Assembly: GCF_013778305.1 (NCBI RefSeq)
Contig: NZ_JACEIC010000002.1
Coordinates: 3,063,669-3,127,668, forward strand
Direction: 5' to 3'
Origin: Nocardioides agri
Lineage (GTDB): Bacteria; Actinomycetota; Actinomycetes; Propionibacteriales; Nocardioidaceae
DNA length: 64,000 nt
In this document: piece after piece, positions 26,070 through 34,764 of the stretch
Layout: each line of letters begins with the position of its first letter
Numbering within the stretch: position 1 is the first letter of the stretch
Translations under genes and position numbers: made by a program
Notes under the pieces: model-generated
Seen by the model: only the letters and a program-made list of their open reading frames with translations
Database searches by the model: none
What the model was told of the DNA's origin: nothing

Positions 26070-26899
26070 GCACCCACCACACCGCGTGGCACGCGGACGA
26101 CGAGGACCTGACGACGTACCTGGACGGCGGTACGCCGGCGGTGCTGGCCGCGTCGCTCGAGACCCACGTCCTCGGCTGCCCCGCATGCCGGGCGCGGCTC
26201 GCGACGCTGAGCAGCGCCGACGAGCGGGAGCTCGCCTGGGCGCGGCTCGCCGACGCCGTCGACCGGCCGTCGCGCTCCCCGTGGATCGTGCGTTCCGCGA
26301 TCGCCACGCCGGTGATGGTGCAGGCGGCCGCGGTCGCCCTGCTGCTGGTCGGCCTGGTGCCGCTGGTCGCTGCGACCGCCTTCGGGGGGCGGGGACTCGT
26401 CACGCTCCTGGTGGCGGCGCCGCTCGCACCAGTCGCCGCCGTCGCCCTGGCCTATCGGGACGGCTCCGACCCCAGCGGCGAGCTCGCCCTCGCGGCGCCG
26501 ACCGCCGGCCTGCGCATCGTCGCCCTCCGGGCGCTGCTGGTCGCCGCGATCGCGATGCCCGTGGCCGCCGGGGTGCTGCTCGGTGTCGACCAGTGGCTCG
26601 GCGACGTGCCGGTGCGGCTCGCCTTCGCGTGGTGCCTGCCCGGTCTCGCGCTGGCCGCGGTGGTGCTGCTGGCCGGCACCACCCGTCTCGACCCCGCTCA
26701 CGTGGCCGTCGCCGCCAGCGCCGGGTGGGCGCTGCTCGTCGGCCTGATCGTCTTCGCGCACCGGTCGGTGCGCCCGGAGCTCTTCACCGACGCGATCGGC
26801 GGACCCGCTGTGCAGGCCGCCGCCCTGGCGGTCGCGGTCGGCGCGACCGTGATGACCGTCGTACGGCGCGACGCCGTCGCCTACCGGAGGACCACATGA
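26066..26899 (+). CDS. Zinc-finger anti-sigma factor with six transmembrane helices
   Basis: A 277-residue membrane protein. The N-terminal cytoplasmic domain has the zinc-binding anti-sigma pattern H-x3-C-x2-C (HVLGCPAC, about residue 34), followed by six hydrophobic helices from about residue 85 to 270. Most anti-sigma factors of this class have a single helix, so the polytopic part may be a sensor or couple to the ABC transporter encoded next. It is translationally coupled to the sigma gene and to the ATPase gene (ATGA). Confidence 0.85.
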   Translation: MSTHHTAWHADDEDLTTYLDGGTPAVLAASLETHVLGCPACRARLATLSSADERELAWARLADAVDRPSRSPWIVRSAIATPVMVQAAAVALLLVGLVPLVAATAFGGRGLVTLLVAAPLAPVAAVALAYRDGSDPSGELALAAPTAGLRIVALRALLVAAIAMPVAAGVLLGVDQWLGDVPVRLAFAWCLPGLALAAVVLLAGTTRLDPAHVAVAASAGWALLVGLIVFAHRSVRPELFTDAIGGPAVQAAALAVAVGATVMTVVRRDAVAYRRTT

Positions 26900-27726
26900 T
26901 CGAGACCACCGCCCTCACCAAGGCGTTCGGCCGCACCCGCGCGGTCGACGAGGTGACCCTGTCCACCGGCCGGGGCGTGATCGGGTTGCTGGGCCCGAAC
27001 GGCGCCGGCAAGACCACGCTGCTGCGGATGGCGGCCACCGTGCTCGCCCCCGACGCCGGCGAGCTCCGGCTCCTCGGGCTCGACCCGAGCCGGGCCGGCG
27101 AGCGGGTCGAGATCCGCCGCCGCCTCGGCTACCTGCCGCAGAGCCCCGGTCTCTACCCGGGCTTCACCCCCTACGACATGGTCGACTACGTCGCCGTGCT
27201 CAAGGAGCACACCGACCGCGCGTGGCGACGCCAGGAGGCGCGCCGGGTGCTGGAGGCCGTCGAGCTCACCGACGTCATGCACAAGAAGATCCGCTCGCTC
27301 TCCGGCGGCATGCGGCAGCGGGTCGCGCTCGCCTGCGCGATGGTCGGCGACCCGGACCTGCTCGTGCTCGACGAGCCCGCCAACGGACTCGACCCCGACC
27401 AGCGGCTGCGGCTGCGCTCCCTCCTGTCGACCTCGTCCACGGTGCTGATGTCGACCCACAACATCTCCGAGGTTTCCGCGCTCTGCCAGCGCGTCTACGT
27501 CATGTTCGACGGCCGGATCCGCTTCACCGGCACGCCGGCCGACCTCGCGGGGCTCGCGGTCGGCCGGGTGTGGGAGGACGACCGCCAGGACCCGGACGCG
27601 ATCCGCAGCTGGCTCACCTCCACCGGCACCTACCGCCACCTCGGTCACCCGCCCAGCGGCGCCCAGGTCGTCGACCCGACCCTGGACGACGGCTACCTGC
27701 TGCTCGCCCGCAAGGAGCACACCTGA
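26896..27726 (+). CDS. ABC transporter ATP-binding protein
   Basis: A 276-residue nucleotide-binding subunit. Walker A GPNGAGKT (33-40), Q-loop YLPQSPG, signature LSGGM, Walker B LLVLDEP and the H-loop STHN are intact. Overall it resembles exporter-type ATPases (CcmA/NatA group). Its start overlaps the anti-sigma stop and its stop overlaps the next membrane gene. The two following membrane proteins are the likely permease. Confidence 0.93.
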   Translation: MIETTALTKAFGRTRAVDEVTLSTGRGVIGLLGPNGAGKTTLLRMAATVLAPDAGELRLLGLDPSRAGERVEIRRRLGYLPQSPGLYPGFTPYDMVDYVAVLKEHTDRAWRRQEARRVLEAVELTDVMHKKIRSLSGGMRQRVALACAMVGDPDLLVLDEPANGLDPDQRLRLRSLLSTSSTVLMSTHNISEVSALCQRVYVMFDGRIRFTGTPADLAGLAVGRVWEDDRQDPDAIRSWLTSTGTYRHLGHPPSGAQVVDPTLDDGYLLLARKEHT

Positions 27727-28145
27727 TGGCCGCCTGGTTGTGGCCGACGGTCCGCTCGATCAGCTGGGCGCCGTTGGCCGGGGTCTCGGCCTGCCTCCTG
27801 GCGGTCACCCTCGTGACGGACAACTGGAACGCGGGCCTCGTCGGGATCGCCGCGGCCGCCGTCGCAGGGGCGCAGGTCGCCGGCCTGCACGACCCGGCAG
27901 CGGCGCTGCTCTCGGCGCTGCCGACCTCCGCCGCCGTACGCCGGGCGCGCCGGCTCGCGCTGCTGGTCCCGGTCGCCCTCGGGGTGTGGCTGGCGACCGT
28001 CGACGGGTCGCTGCTCGGTCTGCTCGCGCTCACCGTTGTGGGTGTCGCCGTGTCGGTGCACGCGGGGGTGCCGGCCGGCGTCGCCGTACCTCTCCTCTGG
28101 GCGATCTTCGCCTGGTCCGCCGGATTCGAATGGGATCTCCGATGA
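27726..28145 (+). CDS. Small integral membrane protein of the ABC operon
   Basis: A 139-residue hydrophobic protein with four to five predicted helices and no soluble domain. It begins within the ATPase stop codon (TGATG) and its stop overlaps the next gene, so its synthesis is coupled to both. It is likely a small permease subunit or accessory. I recognise no named family. Confidence 0.7.
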   Translation: MAAWLWPTVRSISWAPLAGVSACLLAVTLVTDNWNAGLVGIAAAAVAGAQVAGLHDPAAALLSALPTSAAVRRARRLALLVPVALGVWLATVDGSLLGLLALTVVGVAVSVHAGVPAGVAVPLLWAIFAWSAGFEWDLR

Positions 28146-28999
28146 CGACTGCTACGCACGAGCTGGCCCGGATGGAGGCGCGGCTGATGCTGCGCCATCC
28201 GGCGCCCTGGACAGGCGCCGTCCTCTCGGCGCTGATGGCCTGGAACATCTGGGACGAGGACTGGTCCGGCGAGCGCTACCAGATGCTCATCGCCTCCGTG
28301 ACGCCGCTGCTGCTGGGGATCTCGCTGGCCAGCGTGTCGGCGTTCGGCCGCGAGCTGGTGCCGGTGGCCGACGCGGCCCCGATGGACCGGTCCCGCCGGT
28401 CGGTGGCCCGGCTGGTCGGAGCACTGCCACTGGTGGGTGTCGCCGCGGTGCTCATCGCGGGCGTCTTCATCTGGCTGCGCGCCATCGGCGGTCTCACGCT
28501 CGGCGACGAGCCAGGGCGGACGGTGCACGCGCACCACACGCTGCCCGAGATGCTCCAGCCGGTGCTGCTCGCGGTCCTGGCGGTCGCGATCGGCGCGGCC
28601 ATGGTCCACGTCCTGCGCCGACGCCTGGCCGCCTCGATCCTGCTGGCCCTCGGGTGGTTCCTGCTCGGGCCGACCTACTGGATCTTCAACGGGCCCGTCC
28701 TGACGTTCTTCAGCCCGGTGCAGGTGCAGCCGATGACCGTCGACATCGGTCCGCCGGAGACGGATCCGTCGACCTTCCCGGCGGGCTGGCTGCTCACCGG
28801 TCCGGGGCCGTACCAGGACTACTGGGGCCGGGTCGTGGTGTCGCCGGCCATGGCGGCCTGGCACGACGTCTACCTGGTCGGCGTCATCGCGCTCGCCGTG
28901 GCGGTCGCGGTCCCCGGTCGGCTGCGCCGTCCGCTCGTCGCCCTCGGCGTGGTGCTCGTGGCCGCCGGTGTCGTGATGCAGAAGGTGGTGGCACCGTGA
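28142..28999 (+). CDS. ABC transporter permease-like membrane protein
   Basis: A 285-residue membrane protein with about six helices and an extracytoplasmic loop (around residues 190-225, QPMTVDIGPPETDP) before the last two helices. It starts inside the stop codon of the small membrane gene. By position it is the main permease for the ATPase at 26896. The family is not recognisable beyond ABC-2-like exporter permeases. Confidence 0.75.
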   Translation: MTTATHELARMEARLMLRHPAPWTGAVLSALMAWNIWDEDWSGERYQMLIASVTPLLLGISLASVSAFGRELVPVADAAPMDRSRRSVARLVGALPLVGVAAVLIAGVFIWLRAIGGLTLGDEPGRTVHAHHTLPEMLQPVLLAVLAVAIGAAMVHVLRRRLAASILLALGWFLLGPTYWIFNGPVLTFFSPVQVQPMTVDIGPPETDPSTFPAGWLLTGPGPYQDYWGRVVVSPAMAAWHDVYLVGVIALAVAVAVPGRLRRPLVALGVVLVAAGVVMQKVVAP

Positions 29000-29946
29000 A
29001 GCGCTTGTTCGCGGCCGCAGTGGCGGCCCTGGCGCTGACCGGCTGCAGCGCGCCGTACGACGACGACGGCGAGTACGGCGCGGCGGGCTCGCTGGCCGGT
29101 GCGGCCGCACCCGAGGAGGACGCGACTCCCGTCGTGGTCGACACCGACCTCGCCGGCGACGACCTCGTGGCGCTGGCCTACCTGCTGCGCCGTCCCGACG
29201 TGCGCGTCGTCGCGGTGACCGTTGCCGGCACCGGACTGGTCGGCTGCGACCCCGGCGTGGACCTGGTCGCCGACCTCGTGCACGCGCTGGGGGAGGGCTT
29301 CGTGCCGGTCGCCTGCGGACGCGAGGAGCCCGCGCGGGAGTGGCCGGCGGCGTGGGTCGAGACCGCCGAGGCCGCACCCGGGCTGCCGCGCCTGGACACC
29401 ACGTTCCGGCCCGCGTCCGAGCCGGCGCCGCTGCTGCTCGCCGAGCTGGCGATGTCCTACCCCGAGCTCGACGTGGTCGCACTGGGGCCGCTGACGAACC
29501 TCGCCGACCTCGCCGAGCGCTGGCCGGACGACTACGCGCGGCTGGGCGGGATCCACGTCATGGGCGGCGCGGTGGACGTGCCGGCGATCGACGGCGTCGC
29601 CGAGTGGAACGCCGCGGCCGATCCGGCGGCGTTCGCCGCGGTGCTCGCGGGACGGGTCCCGGTCACCGTGGTGCCCGACGACCCGATCCCGTCGGGCACG
29701 CCCGAGGAGCTCGTCGTCGGCGTGGTCGGAGCGATCGCGACGGCTGCTGGAGACGTCCCGAAGCGGTGGGACCTCGCGACCGCCGCTGCGTTCGTCGAGC
29801 CGGGGCTGGCCGAGACCCGGCGGGGCACCTGGACGGTCGACGACACCGGCCGCCTGACCCGCACCGGCCCCGGCCGCACCACGGTCGTCACCGCCCTCGA
29901 CGAGGCCGGGCTGAACGCGTCGTACGCGAGCGACTTCTCGGGGTAG
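28996..29946 (+). CDS. Nucleoside-hydrolase-family lipoprotein
   Basis: A 316-residue protein with a lipoprotein signal (LALTGC, Cys at 17) and an inosine-uridine nucleoside hydrolase-type core: the calcium-binding motif reads DTDLAGDD in place of the usual DTDPGIDD, with ALGPLTNLA and HVMGGAV following and WNAAADPAAFAAVL later. Asp residues for the metal are retained. An exported, membrane-anchored version coupled to an ABC operon suggests scavenging or sensing of extracellular nucleosides. GTG 28996 overlaps the preceding stop; the gene abuts the converging gene at 29947 with no gap. Confidence 0.85.
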   Translation: MKRLFAAAVAALALTGCSAPYDDDGEYGAAGSLAGAAAPEEDATPVVVDTDLAGDDLVALAYLLRRPDVRVVAVTVAGTGLVGCDPGVDLVADLVHALGEGFVPVACGREEPAREWPAAWVETAEAAPGLPRLDTTFRPASEPAPLLLAELAMSYPELDVVALGPLTNLADLAERWPDDYARLGGIHVMGGAVDVPAIDGVAEWNAAADPAAFAAVLAGRVPVTVVPDDPIPSGTPEELVVGVVGAIATAAGDVPKRWDLATAAAFVEPGLAETRRGTWTVDDTGRLTRTGPGRTTVVTALDEAGLNASYASDFSG

Positions 29947-30579
29947 TCAGGGCACGACGGAGGCGCCGGCGGGGAGCGGCTGGCGGCCGGTGAGCGCGAG
30001 CACGACGTCGACGCCGTGCCCCTGGCGCAGGGCGCTGGCGGACGCGAGGGCGAGCGTGTCGGCGAGCGCCTCGGCGGGCGGGGTGAAGTCCAGGCCGGTC
30101 GCACGGGCGATGTCGAGGCAGTGGACGGTGAGCTCGAAGGTGCGGGTCGGCAGGTAGTCGCTCACCCGCATCCCGCCGGCCGCCGTGTCGACCACCGGGT
30201 CCTCGCCCTCGAGCAGGTCGAGCGCGGCCTCCGCGTCGCCGCGGGCCGCGCGCAGGGCCGCGATCGGGTCCTCGCCGAGCGCGATGCCGGCCTCGATGCC
30301 GCGCAGGTGCACGGCGTCGCGGGCGGTGCCGTGCGTCATCCGGCTGACCAGCGCGAAGTAGTCGGCCGCGTCCTCGGCCGCGATCTCCTCCGCGCGGGTG
30401 TCGAGGTAGGTCACGACCGTCACCAGCGACCGGCCGGTGTGGCCGATCAGCGACCGCAGGTCCCACGAGCCCAGCCCGGGCTCGGCGTACCGCTCCAGCG
30501 GCACCCGCTCGGCGAGGTCGAGGAACGCCGACGCGGCCTCGGCGTACGTCGCGCGGGCGGTCTCGAGGCTGCTGTCCAT
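29947..30579 (-). CDS. Mycothiol-dependent maleylpyruvate isomerase-like (MDMPI/DinB-fold) protein
   Basis: A 210-residue four-helix-bundle protein of the actinobacterial maleylpyruvate isomerase N-terminal family. The motif GSWDLRSLIGHTGRSL near residue 40 has the His that binds metal, and THGTARDAVHLRG and RTFELTVHCLDIARATG supply the other likely ligands. Members use mycothiol or have unknown thiol-related roles. ATG 30579 gives the standard length. Confidence 0.8.
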   Translation of the reverse strand: MDSSLETARATYAEAASAFLDLAERVPLERYAEPGLGSWDLRSLIGHTGRSLVTVVTYLDTRAEEIAAEDAADYFALVSRMTHGTARDAVHLRGIEAGIALGEDPIAALRAARGDAEAALDLLEGEDPVVDTAAGGMRVSDYLPTRTFELTVHCLDIARATGLDFTPPAEALADTLALASASALRQGHGVDVVLALTGRQPLPAGASVVP

Positions 30580-30665
30580 CGGTCCATTGTGACGGCGCCC
30601 GGGAGGCGAAGGTAAAGGATCTCGCCGCGGAGGTGTGTCCGGCGTCACAGGTGGGTACGACGGTT

Positions 30666-30679
30666 TGTAACCGGTTACA
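30666..30679. promoter_or_regulatory. LacI-type operator upstream of the glycan-utilisation regulator
   Basis: TGTAACCGGTTACA is a perfect 14-bp palindrome with the central CG typical of LacI-family sites. It lies 29 bp before ATG 30708, suggesting autoregulation of the regulator and its downstream operon. Confidence 0.75.
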
Positions 30680-30707
30680 CGAGCACCACTCGGGAGGTGA
30701 CGACCGG

Positions 30708-31691
30708 ATGCGAGCCACGATCCGCGATGTCGCCCGCGAGGCGGGCGTCTCGATCGCCACCGTCTCGCGCGTGCTGCGCGACTCGACGGCGGTCCGCCCC
30801 ACGACGCGCGATCGGGTGCTGGCGGCCGCGGACGAGCTCGAGTTCGTGCCCAGCGCGCTGGGCCGCCAGCTCGCCGAGCGCCGCCATGCCGCCAACGGCA
30901 TCGTCTTCCCCGACCTCTCCGGCCCCTACTACGCCGAGGTCGTGCTCGGCTACGAGTCGGTGGCCGCGGAGCTCGGCCGCTCGGTCCTCATCCTCTCGAC
31001 CCGCGACCGCCCCGACGCCGAGTCCGCCGTGCAGGCGATGGCCGAGCGCTGCGACGGCCTGGTCGTGCTGGGCCGCACCGTCCCCGACGCCGCCGTCGAG
31101 CGGCTCGTGGTTCGCGGCGCGCACGTCGTCATGGTCGCCCGGCCACCCGTGGGCGGCGCCGACTCCGTCAACGCCCGCAACCGCCAGGGCGCCCGCGCCC
31201 TCACCGAGCACCTCCTGGATCTCGACGTCCGCCGCCTCGTCTTCGTCGGGGACCCCTCGACCTCCCCCGACGTGGCCGAGCGACTGCGCGGGATCCAGGA
31301 GGCCCTACCTGCCGACGCCGACCTGCAGCTCCACCACGTCGACTCGCTCGACGAGGAATGCGGAGCGCACGTCGTCGGCGACTACCTCACCCGCGCGCTG
31401 CCCGACGCCTTCGTCTGCGCCAACGACGAGCTCGCGCTCGGCATGCTCGGCCGGCTCAGCGCCGCCGGCGTCGACCTGCCCGGCCGGGTCAAGGTCGCCG
31501 GGTGGGACGACGTGATGGCCGCCCGGTACGCCGGCCTCACGACCGTCCGGCAGCCGATGCGCGAGCTCGGCGCCACCGCCGCCCGGCTCCTGGACGAGCT
31601 GATCAGCGGCTCCCGCTCCCACCCCACCCACGAGCTGCTACCGACGCAGCTCGTGGTCCGCAGCACCACTCTCGGAAAGGTTGCACCATGA
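30708..31691 (+). CDS. LacI-family transcriptional regulator
   Basis: A 327-residue regulator. The N-terminal helix-turn-helix IRDVAREAGVSIATVSRVLRDS and hinge helix ALGRQLAER are typical, followed by a periplasmic-binding-protein-like effector domain (IVFPDLSGPYYAEVVLGYE; AFVCANDELALGML; WDDVMAARYAGLTTVRQP). ATG 30708 has a good ribosome-binding site (GGGAGGTGA). The gene overlaps the downstream solute-binding protein start (ATGA), so it is part of the transport operon it presumably controls. Confidence 0.94.
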   Translation: MRATIRDVAREAGVSIATVSRVLRDSTAVRPTTRDRVLAAADELEFVPSALGRQLAERRHAANGIVFPDLSGPYYAEVVLGYESVAAELGRSVLILSTRDRPDAESAVQAMAERCDGLVVLGRTVPDAAVERLVVRGAHVVMVARPPVGGADSVNARNRQGARALTEHLLDLDVRRLVFVGDPSTSPDVAERLRGIQEALPADADLQLHHVDSLDEECGAHVVGDYLTRALPDAFVCANDELALGMLGRLSAAGVDLPGRVKVAGWDDVMAARYAGLTTVRQPMRELGATAARLLDELISGSRSHPTHELLPTQLVVRSTTLGKVAP

Positions 31692-32968
31692 ACGTCAGGA
31701 CCACCGCCATCGCCGGGCTCGCCGTCGCGAGCCTCGTGCTGACCGCTTGCGGCCGTGAGGACGACTCCGGGGCCGGAGGGGAGGCGCAGGGCGACGCGGT
31801 CGCGGAGGGCAAGGCCTCCGGCACCGTCGAGGTCTGGGCGATGGGCACCGAGGGCGAGAAGCTCGGTGACTTCGTCTCGGAGTTCGAGGACGCCAACCCC
31901 GACGCCGACGTCAAGGTCACCGCGGTGCCCTGGGAGGCCGCGCACGACAAGATCTCCAACGCCATCGCGGCCGGCGAGACGCCCGACGTCAGCCTGATCG
32001 GCACCACGTGGATGGGCGAGTTCGCCGCGGCCGACGGGCTGATGCCGACCCCGCAGGACCTCGTCGACGAGGGCGACTTCTTCCCCGGCGCCTGGGGGTC
32101 GACGGAGGTCGGCGGCACGTCGTACGGCGTCCCCTGGTACGTCGAGACCCGCGTGCTCTTCTACCGCACCGACCTGGCGAAGAAGGCCGGCTGGGACAAG
32201 GCGCCGACCAGCTGGGACGAGCTCAAGCAGTTCGCCAAGGACATGGAGAGCAAGGGCGGCGCGGAGTACGGCCTCAACCTGCAGCCCGGCCAGACCGGCT
32301 CGTGGCAGAGTTACCTGCCCTTCGGCTGGTCCAACGGCGCGACGCTGACCAACGACGACGGGACGGAGTACACGATCGACTCGCCCGAGATGGCCGAGGC
32401 GCTCGACTACTACACCTCCTACTTCGACGAGGACCTGTCGCTGACCCGCACGCTCGACCCCGGTGAGCTCGAGGACGGCTTCGCCAAGGGCACGTTCGGC
32501 TCGTTCATCTCGGGCCCGTGGCACACCGGCCTGGTGGAGGACGCGGGCCTCGACGAGAGCAAGTACGCCGTGGCGCCGCTGCCCGGGCCCGATGGCGGCA
32601 TGGGCACGTCGTTCGTCGGCGGCGGTGACCTCGCGGTCTTCAAGGACGCCCAGAACCCCGACGCCGCCTGGAAGCTCGTGCAGTGGCTCAGCGAGCCCGA
32701 CGTCCAGCAGGAGTGGTACGACGAGATCGGCGACCTGCCGGCCGTGCAGGCCTCCTGGGACACCGGCGAGCTGGCCGACGACCCGCAGCTGCAGGTGTTC
32801 GGCGAGCAGCTGACCTCGGCGCAGTCGCCCCCGTCCGTGCCGACGTGGGAGCAGGTCGCGGCCAGCATCGACTCGGTCGTCGAGAAGGCGTCCAAGGGCG
32901 ACCTGTCCGGCGAGGACGCGGTCAAGCAGATGCAGTCCGAGGCGCAGTCGATCGGCACCGGGCTCTGA
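31688..32968 (+). CDS. ABC sugar-transporter solute-binding lipoprotein
   Basis: A 426-residue family 1 extracellular solute-binding protein. It has a lipobox VLTAC (Cys21), then lobes typical of oligosaccharide binders (GTVEVWAMGTEGEKL; GVPWYVETRVLFYRTDL; GSFISGPW; AAWKLVQWLSEPDVQQEWY). It is expected to bind an oligosaccharide and deliver it to the two permeases. It starts inside the lacI stop codon, with AAAGG upstream. Confidence 0.94.
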   Translation: MNVRTTAIAGLAVASLVLTACGREDDSGAGGEAQGDAVAEGKASGTVEVWAMGTEGEKLGDFVSEFEDANPDADVKVTAVPWEAAHDKISNAIAAGETPDVSLIGTTWMGEFAAADGLMPTPQDLVDEGDFFPGAWGSTEVGGTSYGVPWYVETRVLFYRTDLAKKAGWDKAPTSWDELKQFAKDMESKGGAEYGLNLQPGQTGSWQSYLPFGWSNGATLTNDDGTEYTIDSPEMAEALDYYTSYFDEDLSLTRTLDPGELEDGFAKGTFGSFISGPWHTGLVEDAGLDESKYAVAPLPGPDGGMGTSFVGGGDLAVFKDAQNPDAAWKLVQWLSEPDVQQEWYDEIGDLPAVQASWDTGELADDPQLQVFGEQLTSAQSPPSVPTWEQVAASIDSVVEKASKGDLSGEDAVKQMQSEAQSIGTGL

Positions 32969-32970
32969 CG

Positions 32971-33927
32971 ATGTCCACCGTCAAGCACGCTGCTCCCGCA
33001 CCGGTGGCCACCCCGCCGGTGCGGGAGGCCCGGCGCTCAGGTCCGCGCGACCCCGCCAAGCGCGCGCAGGCGGTCGCCGGCTGGATCCTCGCCTCGCCGT
33101 TCGTCGTGGTGTTCCTGGTGTTCACGGCCGGCCCGGTGCTCGCGAGCCTCGGGATGAGCTTCACCGACATCCGCAGCACCGACATGCGCTCGCCGTTCGC
33201 GGTGGCCTTCGTCGGCGTCTCCAACTACGCCGACCTGCTGCAGGACCCGGTCTTCCGCAAGGTCACCGTCAACACCCTGCTCTACCTGGTGCTCGGGGTG
33301 CCGCTCACGATGGCGGTGGCGATGCTCGTCGCGGTCGGGCTCAACAGCATCAGCCGCTTCCGCGGCTTCTTCCGGGTCGCGTTCTACCTGCCGGTCGTGA
33401 CCAGCATCGTCGCGGTCTCCGTGGTGTGGAAGTACATCTACCGCGAGGAGGGCGGCCTCCTCAACGCGGTCCTCGGCTGGGTCGGCATCGACGGCCCCGG
33501 CTGGCTCGACTCGACCAGCCTCGCGCTGCCCTCCCTGGTGGTGATGGCGGTGTGGCGCAACTTCGGCACGCTGATGATCATCTTCCTCGCCGGCCTGCAG
33601 ACCGTGCCGCGCGAGCACCTCGAGGCGGCGGAGGTCGACGGCGCCAGCGCGTGGGGGCGGTTCCGCCACATCACGCTGCCGGCGATGCGGCCGGTGCTGC
33701 TCTTCGGCGCGGTCATCACCGGCATCGGCTACCTCCAGTTCTTCGAGGAGGCGTTCGTGATGACCAAGGGCGGTCCGCTCGACGCGACCCGGTCGGTCAC
33801 CTTCTACACCTACGACCAGTTCAGCTTCGGCAACTACGGGTACGCCGCGGCCGCGAGCTACCTGCTCTTCCTGGCCATCGTGGTGCTGACCGCCATCCAG
33901 TTCCGGCTGCTCCGGGAGCGTGACTGA
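32971..33927 (+). CDS. ABC sugar-transporter permease, MalF/UgpA type
   Basis: A 318-residue inner-membrane permease with six helices and the EAA loop EAAEVDGASAWGRFRHITLP near residue 217, which contacts the ATPase. It starts 2 bp after the solute-binding gene. No ATPase is encoded in the locus; actinobacterial oligosaccharide importers usually share an unlinked MsiK-type ATPase. Confidence 0.94.
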   Translation: MSTVKHAAPAPVATPPVREARRSGPRDPAKRAQAVAGWILASPFVVVFLVFTAGPVLASLGMSFTDIRSTDMRSPFAVAFVGVSNYADLLQDPVFRKVTVNTLLYLVLGVPLTMAVAMLVAVGLNSISRFRGFFRVAFYLPVVTSIVAVSVVWKYIYREEGGLLNAVLGWVGIDGPGWLDSTSLALPSLVVMAVWRNFGTLMIIFLAGLQTVPREHLEAAEVDGASAWGRFRHITLPAMRPVLLFGAVITGIGYLQFFEEAFVMTKGGPLDATRSVTFYTYDQFSFGNYGYAAAASYLLFLAIVVLTAIQFRLLRERD

Positions 33928-33928
33928 C

Positions 33929-34753
33929 ATGCAGGACCAGGTCCGCACCCCCCGCTGGCTCTACGCGGTCCTCGCCGGTGGGCTGGTGCTCGTCGTCATC
34001 CCGTTCGTCTGGATGCTGGTGTCCTCGATCAAGCCCGAGGCCGAGGTCCGAGCGGTCCCGCCCACCTGGTTGCCCCAGACGGTGACCGCCGACAACTACG
34101 ACACGCTCTTCACCAAGCTCGACTTCCCGACGTACTTCCTCAACTCCGTGATCGTCGCGCTCGCGATCACCGTGGGCAACGTCGTGTTCTGCTCGATGCT
34201 CGGATACGCGCTCGCGAAGCTGGAGTTCCCCGGCAAGCGGGTGCTCTTCGTGCTCGTGCTGGGCACGCTGATGGTGCCGGGCGTCGTGACGTTCGTGCCG
34301 CTCTTCGTGCTCACGACCAACCTCGGCCTCACCAACACGCTGCCCGGCATGATCCTGCCGTTCCTGGCGGGGCCCTTCGGCGTCTTCCTCATCCGGCAGT
34401 ACGTCCTCGGCCTGCCCGACGAGCTGATCCAGGCCGCCCGCGTCGACGGCGCCGGCGAGCTGACGATCTTCGCCCGCGTGATCATGCCGCTGTGCGGCCC
34501 GGCGCTGGCGACGCTCGGCGTGCTCACCTTCCTCACGTCCTGGAACAACTTCCTCTGGCCGCTGGTCGTCGCCACCTCGGAGGACAAGTACACGCTGCCG
34601 GTGGCGCTCGCGCTGTACGCCGTCGGCCAGAACGCCACGCAGTACGGCCTGCTGCTCGCGGGCTCGGTCGTCGTGGTCGTCCCCGTCCTGCTCGTCTTCC
34701 TGCTCCTGCAGCGCTACGTCGTGCAGGGCATCGCCATGACTGGCATCAAGTAA
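33929..34753 (+). CDS. ABC sugar-transporter permease, MalG type
   Basis: A 274-residue partner permease with six helices and an EAA loop QAARVDGAGELTIFARVIMP. ATG 33929 has GGGAG 10 nt upstream and follows the previous stop by 1 bp; GTG 33920 is an alternative with poor spacing. It forms the heterodimeric channel with the preceding protein. Confidence 0.94.
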   Translation: MQDQVRTPRWLYAVLAGGLVLVVIPFVWMLVSSIKPEAEVRAVPPTWLPQTVTADNYDTLFTKLDFPTYFLNSVIVALAITVGNVVFCSMLGYALAKLEFPGKRVLFVLVLGTLMVPGVVTFVPLFVLTTNLGLTNTLPGMILPFLAGPFGVFLIRQYVLGLPDELIQAARVDGAGELTIFARVIMPLCGPALATLGVLTFLTSWNNFLWPLVVATSEDKYTLPVALALYAVGQNATQYGLLLAGSVVVVVPVLLVFLLLQRYVVQGIAMTGIK

Positions 34754-34764
34754 GGAGATCCCCC

